13,424 nucleotides of DNA from Planctomycetota bacterium (GTDB taxonomy: Bacteria > Planctomycetota > Planctomycetia > Planctomycetales > Planctomycetaceae). The notes beneath the pieces were generated by a model. That model had not been told where the DNA came from. It searched no databases and saw only the letters and a list, made by a program, of their open reading frames with translations. Shown here one piece after another: positions 8,101 to 13,424 of the stretch. The stretch is taken from NCBI GenBank assembly GCA_026692825.1, contig JAPLOC010000891.1:1-13424 (forward strand), given 5' to 3'. A program made the translations under genes and the position numbers. Within the stretch, counting starts at the first letter, position 1, and each line of letters begins with the position of its first letter.

Positions 8101-8902
8101 CGATCATCACCCGAATGCCCCACTCGGCGTCGCTCGCGCCGACTTTGCGCAACTTCTCGATGTTCGGCAATTCGGTGGTCACATTGACAGCGAAGGGGCG
8201 GAAATCCTCGGCGACAACTTCCCAGGCGCGCTGGATCACCGCCAGTTCGTTGTTGCTGAACGCGGCGGTCCCCTCGATGCTGAATGGATTGACGTTGATC
8301 GTGCTGCCGTTATTCCACGAGGGGTCTTGGACGACGCCGCCGTCAAAGTCGAGGTAGATCGTGTGATGCGCGCCGGGAAGAGAATGCAGGCTGAAGGTTT
8401 CGGCAAGTGGGACCAGGGCGTCGACGGTCGCGCCGTCAAACGCGTCGCGAATGCTGACGGTCGCCGACCCGAGATCGGTCGTGTAGCCAGGGACGGAACC
8501 CAACGAGACAGTCACTGTCTCGATTGGCTCGGTGAGAGAGTCTTGAATGGGAATCAGCGGAATGGAGATTGATGATAACCCAGCGGGGATCGTGACGCTG
8601 CTACCGATCGACTGATAATCGGCCCCCGCCGACGCGGATCCTCCGACGACGTAGTTCACGCTCAGGGGTTGTGCCAGACTGCCGTCTCTGGAGACGACGA
8701 AAGTCCCAGTGCCGTCACCCTCGGATGCGAACGCGTCGGTGGCAAAGACCGAGATGGAGGAGAGCAGTTGCCGGGCTTCCACCGGCTCGATTCGAGAGGA
8801 CCAGCGGCTGTTCGAGCCCACTCGGCGGCGACTTCCTCTCCCCTGTTTCGATTGCCATCGATTGACCCAACCGCGGATAGACCTTCGCCAGTCGAAACGC
8901 AT
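5123..8902 (-). CDS. LEPR-XLL giant protein, N-terminal half: Calx-beta, zinc metallopeptidase, PPC, purple-acid-phosphatase-like
   Basis: 1,259 codons from ATG 8902, with GAGG seven bases upstream and an in-frame stop just above. Residues 1-38 are Arg/Ser-rich without a normal hydrophobic signal. IEPVEARQLLS (38-48) is the planctomycete LEPR-XLL export-associated motif. Then: Calx-beta about 50-152; a metallopeptidase about 165-385 with HEVGHALGLDHD (317-328, zinc ligands H317, H321, H327, catalytic E318) and a Met-turn SPIMG (M351), as in metzincins; PPC about 390-515; a beta module 518-680; a PAP N-terminal FN3-like domain about 690-800; a calcineurin-like phosphoesterase 806-1110 with GDSA (815), GDNVY (845-849), GNHD (883-886), GHHP (972) and GHSH (1013-1016); and an Ig-like domain about 1130-1245. 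The Tyr of GDxxY is the purple-acid-phosphatase Fe ligand; motif I has GDSA where GDxG is usual. It ends abruptly after STSASSPP. Probably an extracellular protease plus phosphomonoesterase. The real substrates are unknown. Confidence 0.88.
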   Translation of the reverse strand: MRFDWRRSIRGWVNRWQSKQGRGSRRRVGSNSRWSSRIEPVEARQLLSSISVFATDAFASEGDGTGTFVVSRDGSLAQPLSVNYVVGGSASAGADYQSIGSSVTIPAGLSSISIPLIPIQDSLTEPIETVTVSLGSVPGYTTDLGSATVSIRDAFDGATVDALVPLAETFSLHSLPGAHHTIYLDFDGGVVQDPSWNNGSTINVNPFSIEGTAAFSNNELAVIQRAWEVVAEDFRPFAVNVTTELPNIEKLRKVGASDAEWGIRVMIGDPIEYNTGATGRAMTGSFNWNYDAVVWVDLSNSGFTVQTARTVGGIASHEVGHALGLDHDTGSPGGEYYEGQGTGEADWSPIMGNIFPSSITTWSDGGYPTAGNFEDDLAIISTQNGFTYRPDDHADSAALATPLASLGSGHWLGEGVIERNTDYDMFSFVSTGGTVRVAVNPTSVSPNVDLRAELYDENMNLVAVSDFVDQLGASFEQPLTAGAYYVRVTGTGNRTWSTGGYDDYASLGAYAVEIGGFGRLATFIPSGSTNSSSPLAGTTQFGDVTVGSLTQHNTSSSTNTDVWPISWDAPASQDLTEYVTFSVTPGAGASLDFKELTVSLKSWVSGTSNVAIRSSRDSFAANIDGSRTLAGNASGEFAFNVDSVADSTAAVEFRLYVWGGGAGFRDLRSLSLTGRTLSSAPPTNVLPQFVVNQNPRLQLGNAPLAGYAGSALDQISVLWQTQPAGTGTQDTFTVQYRPFGGTASWQTVPSIVQTATGVEGRIVREASITGLNWNSEYEYRVRHLRAGVLVQEWTDQFRTRLQAGDSTNFSFVAYGDSASLNSNTGFRNVQNRINIIDPQFAVLLGDNVYESGTHAESDARFDPDLNPEAAAWMASHIDYLGLGNHDVIYSGNDGRESEENYSVPIPVAGVTAPVAPPTSERPEHNFSWDYGDVHFVTFDTNAWNDSTRREALLDYVIADLNASTARWKIVYGHHPIAAAPDKVSEWDSASGRDYYDSVVGRFTAAGVDLFLVGHSHTFSWTHPLTGRSSSGAITYDKGDFNNFVADTGLPQVISGTGGKELRTGSYSTAPYIAAGWTASEAFVDGVVNPTSQRSEDGFAKIDVSPDRLTISYIAADDGAVLGSFTITQPTDTTGPDAQLVAPLDNGPTDLNSANDAVLVNQSQSQIQIRLNDTTDIDDASVTAATVSLTRDGVLLTPGVDYAFSYNSNTNEITLTAGVAGFGSGTYSLTLNGGASAVFDSVGNRMSVQGLWSTSASSPP

Positions 8903-8980
8903 TGCGCAGCCTCACGTCGGAAGTCGGAAAGAAGATCAGCCGAATTGGGTTCAGCGTAATCTTTGGTTGTCTCGAAAACA

Positions 8981-9008
8981 ACTCGGGGTATGAGACTCGG
9001 GGTATGAG
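8981..9008. repeat. 14-bp perfect tandem repeat upstream of the giant gene
   Basis: ACTCGGGGTATGAG occurs twice without spacer (8981-8994 and 8995-9008), and a third copy starts and decays (ACTGGG, 9009-9014). It lies 79-106 bases upstream of the giant gene's ATG at 8902, in the spacer shared with the plus-strand thioredoxin gene. The position fits a regulator binding site, but that is inference. No clear -35/-10 pair was found next to it. Confidence 0.5.
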
Positions 9009-9068
9009 ACTGGGCGCGGGAGGTCATACTCCGCGTGGTTCTCGGTGAGACTTTCATGATCGAGCCGC

Positions 9069-9110
9069 GCCCGTGAGGAAGCGGGAGTTTGATTCCGCTT
9101 TCTGACGGGC
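9069..9110. repeat. Long imperfect palindrome (17 pairs, 6-base loop)
   Basis: Arms 9069-9086 and 9093-9110 pair at 17 of 18 positions (two are G-T, one is a G-G mismatch at 9075/9104), with loop GTTTGA. The core is AAGCGG/CCGCTT and the outer end GCCCGT/ACGGGC. No T-tract follows, so it is not a standard terminator. The stretch from about 9050 to 9110 resembles a dispersed planctomycete intergenic repeat from memory; only a genome search can show that. The rest of the 8903-9399 spacer has no convincing gene. Confidence 0.6.
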
Positions 9111-9186
9111 AAGGCAAAGCGGCAGCGCGCCGAGTTGTTCGCATGGCCATGGTGCGCGATTTTTTGCATCGAGCGCACACCGGGGC

Positions 9187-9205
9187 CGGCACTCAGAGAG
9201 TGCCG
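9187..9205. repeat. Perfect 8-bp hairpin in the giant-gene/thioredoxin spacer
   Basis: CGGCACTC, loop AGA, GAGTGCCG. It is followed by CCTGCG rather than a T-run, so it is not a typical terminator. It sits 195 bases upstream of the thioredoxin start. It may be part of a dispersed intergenic repeat or a structured leader. Confidence 0.5.
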
Positions 9206-9399
9206 CCTGCGTTGATTCAGTTGCCGGAAGTCGGGAGGGTTCCCCGCGTAGCGCAATCCGGATCCTACGAAACACGCGTCGTGTCCGACTTTTGATCACG
9301 CCAGGTTACGCCACTTCGTTCGCCTCTATTGGGCAAATTCTCGCTTGTGGACTACACTTCCACCACTCACAACGGACAACTCCCCCCGGACAAAATTCC

Positions 9400-9963
9400 A
9401 TGCTCAACTTTGGCGAAAAATTCGACACCGGCCTCACCTACCACGACTTTCTGCACAAGTTCGGCACCGACGAGCAGCGGCGGCGCTGGCAGGGGGTGCA
9501 TGAGCGCATTCTGCTGACGGACACCCAGAAGACGCTGTTGTCGAGTTTTCAACGTGAAATCAAAGTTCTCTGTCTGGCCGGCGCGTGGTGTGGTGATTGC
9601 GTCAATCAGTGTCCGATCTTCGATCACTTTGAAATCGTGAATCCCAAGATTCGCGTTCGTTATTTCGATCGCGACGCCAATCCCGATCTGGGAGCCGTCC
9701 TTTCCGTCTGTGGCGGGGCGCGCGTTCCCGTGCTGCTGTTTCTGTCCGAAGACGATTTTCAGGTCGGATTCTACGGCGACCGGACGATTTCCAAGTACCG
9801 CGCGATGGCGCAGGCGCAACTGGGACCGGCCTGCCCGACAGGATTGATCGCCGAGCCTGAGGAGTTGCTCTCCGCCGTCATCCAAGAATGGCTCAACGAG
9901 TTTGAACGCGTTCAGTGGATCGTGCGACTGTCGGCGCGGCTGCGTCAAAAGCACGGTGACTGA
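9400..9963 (+). CDS. Thioredoxin-family protein (WCGDC active site)
   Basis: 187 residues from ATG 9400 to TGA 9961-9963. Residues 1-50 are helical (TYHDFLHKFGTDEQRRRW). Then KVLCLAGAWCGDCVNQCPIF places the CxxC pair at C64 and C67, preceded by the usual Trp, and the cis-Pro equivalent is in RVPVLLF (P110). The thioredoxin fold of about 100 residues spans 52-140; a C-terminal helical tail (EPEELLSAVIQEWLNEFERV) follows. No signal peptide or membrane segment is seen, so it is probably cytoplasmic and acts in thiol-disulfide exchange; the partner is unknown. The frame is open up to an ATG at 9292, but the extra 36 residues are low in protein character, so I prefer 9400. The ribosome site is weak (GGA, about 9 bases upstream). 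No operon partner: the next plus-strand gene is 770 bases away. Confidence 0.85.
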   Translation: MLNFGEKFDTGLTYHDFLHKFGTDEQRRRWQGVHERILLTDTQKTLLSSFQREIKVLCLAGAWCGDCVNQCPIFDHFEIVNPKIRVRYFDRDANPDLGAVLSVCGGARVPVLLFLSEDDFQVGFYGDRTISKYRAMAQAQLGPACPTGLIAEPEELLSAVIQEWLNEFERVQWIVRLSARLRQKHGD

Positions 9964-10222
9964 GCCTGCGCGGCTCGATGCCGATGTCGCGCATGGGGCG
10001 AAGACCCCTCGCCGGCTCGTCCGACAGGTGAATCCGATCTGCGCTCAGATGCGTGACGATGGCGTTGGTGCGCATCCCTGACGTTCCAGTCCATAATTTG
10101 TTTGGTGCGTTCAGCCGGTTGCCCGTCCGCGTCAACTGCCGTACCAGCGCTGCGATCTGATTCACCTGCCACAGGACGTGGCAGGGGTCTGAGCCGCCAT
10201 CGAGGTGTGTCATGTTGGCCAC
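9893..10222 (-). CDS. Doubtful small ORF (109 aa), unknown function
   Basis: The minus frame from GTG 10222 to TGA 9895-9893 reads MANMTHLDGGSDPCHVLWQV, then NQIAALVRQLTRTGNRLNAP and more. In its favour: AAGGAG lies four bases before the GTG, third positions are GC-rich, and the first half looks helical. Against: it overlaps the last 71 bases of the thioredoxin gene tail to tail, the second frame (9945-10235) is equally open with a GTG inside the same AAGGAG, and a perfect 8-bp hairpin (10165-10185) lies within it. The region may instead be an intergenic repeat. No family is recognised. Confidence 0.3.
   Translation of the reverse strand: MANMTHLDGGSDPCHVLWQVNQIAALVRQLTRTGNRLNAPNKLWTGTSGMRTNAIVTHLSADRIHLSDEPARGLRPMRDIGIEPRRLSHRAFDAAAPTVARSTERVQTR
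10165..10185. repeat. Perfect 8-bp hairpin
   Basis: CCTGCCAC, loop AGGAC, GTGGCAGG. With a second perfect hairpin at 10238-10252 (GCCGGG, loop CAA, CCCGGC) and a third at 10388-10408 (GCCCCC/GGGGGC, 9-base loop), it makes 9964-10711 a hairpin-rich spacer. None is followed by a T-tract. Apart from the doubtful ORF 9893-10222, I see no gene in this stretch. Confidence 0.5.
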
Positions 10223-10580
10223 CGATCTCCTTCACTGGCCGGGCAACCCGGCATGGGGCCTCTCAACGAATGTCGCGTTTTCAGCCGTGCGGCATTCGCC
10301 CAACTTCCCCACAGCAAAAACAGAATTGGCTTTTCCAAAAATTCCTCCGACCGATTTTCGCCGTAAGTCGTTTCGGCTCGGTCGCTGGCCCCCACCTATT
10401 TCGGGGGCGAAATTCCGTAAACGCGTTGTAGTGGAAAAAACGGGGGGCTTCCGTTGGAAATTAGGGACTTACGTCGACAGTGGGGGAAGTTGGGCGAACC
10501 AGAGAGACGCGGCCGCCCCGGGCAATACTGATCGCACGCACACTCAGGCCACGGCGCGATCGATTCTCGCAATAAACCAA

Positions 10581-10610
10581 TTCCCGTTCGCGTCCCAATT
10601 GGTATAGAAT
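10581..10610 (+). promoter_or_regulatory. Possible promoter of the PSD1 gene
   Basis: TATAGAAT (10603-10610) resembles a -10 box, with TTCCCG (10581-10586) 16 bases before it as a poor -35. It is 126 bases upstream of the chosen ATG. Based on pattern only. Confidence 0.2.
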
Positions 10611-10735
10611 TCGCGAAGTCGGCGACCGAAACTCCCTCGAATTCCAGGTGTTCAATCACCAGGGAATCCGTCGGCGGTTCCTTCGAGGCTGCGTCGGCGT
10701 CCCTTTCATTCGTGCCCGCAAAGCTGGTGAGTGCC

Positions 10736-12982
10736 ATGTTCGCCCAAGTTTCGAGGCTGCGATTCTGGATTGCGGGAGTGATTCCATTCGCCGCCTTGGT
10801 CTCTATGTGGGGTGTGGGATCATTGGCGTGGTCCGAAGAGTCGGACGGTGGTTCGCAGAGTGAGTCGAAGAGTGCGGCGGCAGGGACCGACACCCCGCAA
10901 TCCACGAAACCGGATGCGTTGAAGAAAAAGCCGGCAAAAAAGGGGCAGGCAACAAAAAAGAAGGGCGCCAAGAAAGCGGTCGCGACGAAAGCCGACTCGT
11001 CTACCGCCAACCCCAAAAAAACCGCTGCCACAACTGAAATGGCGGCGAAGGCCCCGAATGCAAAGTCCTCGACTGCAAAAAAACCGACTGTCGGAAAGGC
11101 GCGTTTGGGAAGTGGCTCCCAGAGTGATTCAGCGGAGATGATGGCCGCCGAGGGGATGGAGGCAGGGGCGGGAGGTGAAGGGAAGGCCGAGAAGCATCAA
11201 TTGACCCCCTACCCGAAGCCGGCAACTCCCCCCGACCACATTCCATTGGCAAAACGGGTCGATGAGCTGCTGGACGCGGAGTTGAAAGGGGCTGGCGTTG
11301 AGGTCGCACCCCGCGCGTCGGATGAAGATTTTCTCCGACGGGTGTCGTTTGATTTGGCGGGAGTCTCTCCGTCGCCGGAAGAAATCTCGCTGTTCGGACT
11401 CGATCCCGATCCGCAGAAGCGGTCGCAGGTCGTCGAGCGGCTGCTCGCCAGTGAGGCATATGCGCAGAACTGGTCGCGCTATTGGCGGGATGTGATCTAT
11501 TCGCGGGCGGTGGAAGCGCGGGCCCGCATTGGCCAGCAGAAATTCGAAGAATGGATGGCGGGGGAATTGCGGGACAATGTCTCTTGGGCCGATGTGGCGA
11601 CCAAACTGTTGACAGCGACCGGAAATGTTCGCGAACAGGGGGAGACGGCGTTGATCTTCTCTCAACGTGCGGAACCGGACGAAATCGCGGCCGAGACCGC
11701 GCGGATCTTCCTCGGCATCCAGTTGCAGTGTGCGAACTGTCACGACCACCCCACTGACAAGTGGAAGCGCGACGAGTTTCACGCGCTGGCGGCGTTTTTC
11801 CCCAGGATTCAAGTTCGTCCCGTACAGGGAGAGGTGCGGTCGTTCGAAGTGGTGTCGTTCAACGCGGCGCGGGGCGGGATGAACAATCCGGGTGATCTGC
11901 AAAAACTGCTGCAGGAACCGGAACAGCTCATCCAACGGCTGGACCGCAATAAAGATGGCAAATTGAACAAAGAGGAGATCCGGCGTGGTCCCACCCGCAT
12001 TTTAGCGCGGCTGTTTGACCTGGGAGATAGTGACAAAGACGGAGTGCTGACGGCGGACGAGATCAAGAAGATCCCCCCTCCCCCGGATCGAACCGGTCGA
12101 GGTTCGGCCGAGTATTTTATGCCCGACCTGCAAAACCCGCAGTCGTCGGGCACGAAATTCGACCCGGCGTTTTTCCTCAACGGAAAAAAACTGGACGAGG
12201 GGATGAAAGATCTCGACCGCCGGGTTGCGCTGGCGTCGCTGATTACCTCACCCGAGAACCGGTGGTTCGCCCGGGCGTTCGTGAACCGCATGTGGGCCCA
12301 ATTGTTGGGCGAGGGGTTCTCGATGCCGGTCGATGACATGGGCCCCGAGCGAACCCCCCGTTCGCCCGAGGTTCTAGACGCCTTGTCGCAGGGATTTGTC
12401 GCGAGTGGTTATGACGTCAAGTGGTTGTTGCGAACGATCGCTGCGACCCAGGCCTATCAGCGACAGATCCGCCCGAAGTCCGTCAAGGAAAACCCGCCCG
12501 CGTTCGCCGCCGCCATGGCGACCCGGTTGCGGGCTGACCAGTTGTACGACGCGATCACCCGGGTGTTGGGACTCGAAGATTTGGGAACAGTTCCCGGTCG
12601 ACCCCGTCGACAAGGAGTTCCGCGGTATGGAGACGCCTCTCCCCGCGGCCAGTTCAACCAACTGTTCGGGTTTGATCCGTCGACCACGCCCGACGAGCAG
12701 CAGGGGAACTTGCCGCAAGCGCTGTTTTTGATGAACTCACCGGTGATTCACCTGATGATCGCCGGCAAAGGAGAAACCCGACTTTCGAACATCCTGTCGA
12801 AGCACTCCAGCAACGACGACGCGCTGCGGGAACTGTACCTGCTGGTCCATGCCCGCGAACCGTTGGAATCTGAGTTGAAGATCTGTCGCGAGTACATTCG
12901 CGACGTGCAGAATCGACAGGACGCTTTTGAAGACATCTTGTGGAGTCTGATGAACTCCACGGAATTCCAGACCAGGCGGTGA
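10736..12982 (+). CDS. DUF1549/DUF1553 (PSD1) protein with EF-hand insert and Lys/Ala-rich N-terminal tail
   Basis: 748 residues from ATG 10736, supported by GGTGA five bases upstream; an in-frame GTG at 10712 would add eight residues. Residues 1-32 are a signal peptide (RLRFWIAGVIPFAALVSMWG). Residues 35-150 are low complexity, with a histone-H1-like Lys/Ala stretch (KKKPAKKGQATKKKGAKKAV). DUF1549 follows, about 165-365: VDELLDAEL, FLRRVSFDLAGVSPSPEE, YWRDVIYSR, and QCANCHDHPTDKW, where CANCH (332-336) is the conserved CxxCH haem-c-like motif. Two canonical EF-hand loops come next, DRNKDGKLNKEE (403-414) and DSDKDGVLTADE (431-442). DUF1553 spans about 490-740: NRWFARAFVNRMWAQLLG, LRTIAATQAYQRQ, LRADQLYDAITRVLG. 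Planctomycete proteins of this type are exported and nearly always paired with DUF1501, as here. The biochemical function is not established. Confidence 0.93.
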   Translation: MFAQVSRLRFWIAGVIPFAALVSMWGVGSLAWSEESDGGSQSESKSAAAGTDTPQSTKPDALKKKPAKKGQATKKKGAKKAVATKADSSTANPKKTAATTEMAAKAPNAKSSTAKKPTVGKARLGSGSQSDSAEMMAAEGMEAGAGGEGKAEKHQLTPYPKPATPPDHIPLAKRVDELLDAELKGAGVEVAPRASDEDFLRRVSFDLAGVSPSPEEISLFGLDPDPQKRSQVVERLLASEAYAQNWSRYWRDVIYSRAVEARARIGQQKFEEWMAGELRDNVSWADVATKLLTATGNVREQGETALIFSQRAEPDEIAAETARIFLGIQLQCANCHDHPTDKWKRDEFHALAAFFPRIQVRPVQGEVRSFEVVSFNAARGGMNNPGDLQKLLQEPEQLIQRLDRNKDGKLNKEEIRRGPTRILARLFDLGDSDKDGVLTADEIKKIPPPPDRTGRGSAEYFMPDLQNPQSSGTKFDPAFFLNGKKLDEGMKDLDRRVALASLITSPENRWFARAFVNRMWAQLLGEGFSMPVDDMGPERTPRSPEVLDALSQGFVASGYDVKWLLRTIAATQAYQRQIRPKSVKENPPAFAAAMATRLRADQLYDAITRVLGLEDLGTVPGRPRRQGVPRYGDASPRGQFNQLFGFDPSTTPDEQQGNLPQALFLMNSPVIHLMIAGKGETRLSNILSKHSSNDDALRELYLLVHAREPLESELKICREYIRDVQNRQDAFEDILWSLMNSTEFQTRR

Positions 12983-12990
12983 CCCCCCGT

Positions 12991-13015
12991 CGCTCCCACG
13001 GTGTTCGTGGGAGCG
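12991..13015 (+). other. Perfect 10-bp hairpin just after the PSD1 stop codon
   Basis: CGCTCCCACG, loop GTGTT, CGTGGGAGCG, starting eight bases past the TGA. No T-run follows (GTCACC). It could protect the 3' end of the transcript or be a first, weak termination signal before the element at 13024-13081. Confidence 0.55.
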
Positions 13016-13023
13016 TCACCGGG

Positions 13024-13081
13024 GCACCGTGCCGTTCGATTTAACCGCAAGGTGCAGCGAGGGCACGGTGCATCTTTTTTT
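13024..13081 (+). terminator. Intrinsic-terminator-like stem with T-tract between PSD1 and DUF1501 genes
   Basis: GCACCGTGCC (13024-13033) pairs perfectly with GGCACGGTGC (13062-13071) around a 28-base loop, then ATC and seven T (13075-13081). The large loop is unusual. It contains GGTGC (13051-13055), which can pair instead with GCACC (13024-13028), so two exclusive folds are possible. It ends 33 bases before the DUF1501 start, so it may partly uncouple the pair. The sequence also resembles a dispersed planctomycete repeat from memory. Confidence 0.5.
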
Positions 13082-13114
13082 GCGCTGTGTCCATGACCTC
13101 CTCAGGGTGAAGAC

Positions 13115-13424
13115 ATGTCGCACTCCCAGACTTCGTTTGAATCTTGCAACGGTTCCTCGCGGCGCGAGTTCCTGCAAACGGCGGCCGTCGCGACCGCCGC
13201 CGGTGCCATCAGTTTCACCGACTTGATTCATCTGCGGGCCGACGAACTCAAAGCGGGCGGACGGGCGATGATCCTGCTGTGGATGCAGGGTGGTCCCAGC
13301 CAGTTTGAAACGTTCGATCCCAAACCGGGACATGCCAATGGCGGCCCGACAAAAGCGATCGACACATCGGTTTCCGGAATCCAGATCGCCGAGGGGTGGG
13401 AGAAAACCGCCCAGGTGATGCACG
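13115..13424 (+). CDS. DUF1501 protein with Tat signal, N-terminal part (runs off right edge)
   Basis: The frame is open from ATG 13115 to the window end, 103 codons. AGGGTGA (13104-13110) four bases upstream fixes the start. SRREFLQ (15-21, twin Arg at 16-17) followed by a short hydrophobic stretch TAAVATAAGAISF is a twin-arginine signal peptide, so the folded protein is exported. MILLWMQGGPSQFETFDPKP is the conserved opening of the DUF1501 family (alkaline-phosphatase-like fold), and EGWEKTAQVM follows. Families of this kind are usually about 400-480 residues, so about three quarters lie outside. It follows the PSD1 gene by 132 bases in the same direction, the standard planctomycete pairing. 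Confidence 0.93.
   Translation, partial: MSHSQTSFESCNGSSRREFLQTAAVATAAGAISFTDLIHLRADELKAGGRAMILLWMQGGPSQFETFDPKPGHANGGPTKAIDTSVSGIQIAEGWEKTAQVMH

Noticed and set aside
8951..9256. Minus-strand 101-codon frame and plus-strand 9089-9295 frame in the spacer
   Set aside because: Both run through the long palindrome and the 8-bp hairpin, lack domain features, and overlap each other. They are better explained as intergenic repeat sequence.
10396..11031. Minus-strand 211-codon frame with Phe/Ala-rich, membrane-like start
   Set aside because: The hydrophobic run (FFFVACPFFAGFFF) is just the antisense of the Lys-rich tail of the PSD1 gene.
1..13424. CRISPR array, tRNA or rRNA genes
   Set aside because: No regularly spaced repeats of CRISPR size, no tRNA cloverleaf and no rRNA-like stretch were seen by eye. 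The longest tandem repeat is the 14-bp pair at 8981-9008.

Overview
The window looks like chromosomal DNA of a planctomycete (order Planctomycetales). Four things point there. A DUF1549/DUF1553 'PSD1' gene is followed by a DUF1501 gene with a Tat signal, which is a hallmark pair of that phylum. A giant extracellular protein starts with the LEPR-XLL-type motif (here IEPVEARQLLS). REP-associated (Y1/RAYT-type) transposase debris is present. The spacers are GC-rich and full of strong hairpins.

Left edge, 1-1661. On the minus strand, the first 90 codons of a reverse-transcriptase-like protein run off the window at base 1. A 160-base spacer with three perfect hairpins (273-432) precedes it. Upstream of that, on the same strand, is an unrecognised 172-codon reading frame with one amber codon (433-951). 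Next come two decayed RAYT transposase remnants that converge on a REP-like palindrome: a plus-strand gene that has lost its catalytic HUH core (996-1398), and a minus-strand C-terminal scrap (1541-1641).

Centre, 1662-8902, minus strand. About 7.2 kb encodes what is probably one secreted multidomain protein of about 2,420 residues, split into two overlapping reading frames at a run of six C. The N-terminal frame (1,259 aa) carries LEPR-XLL, Calx-beta, a metzincin-type zinc protease, a PPC domain, a beta module, and a purple-acid-phosphatase-like unit. The C-terminal frame (1,163 aa) carries DNRLRE-like, cadherin-like and PPC adhesion modules, a second copy of the same beta module, and no export signal. 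The split is a -1 shift at C CCC CCG followed at once by UGA. It is either an indel (real or a sequencing error) or a slippage site.

Right part, 8903-13424, plus strand. A 497-base spacer holds a 14-bp tandem repeat and two strong hairpins. It is followed by a thioredoxin-fold protein with a WCGDC active site (9400-9963), a hairpin-rich region with one doubtful minus-strand small ORF, and the PSD1 gene (10736-12982). The PSD1 protein has a histone-H1-like Lys/Ala tail near its N-terminus and two EF-hands inserted between its conserved domains. A hairpin and an intrinsic-terminator-like element separate it from the start of a DUF1501 gene that runs off the right edge.

The two PSD1/DUF1501 genes very likely act together outside the cytoplasm. 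The giant protein is probably a surface or secreted hydrolase. No link between the left-edge reverse transcriptase and the rest can be shown from the sequence.
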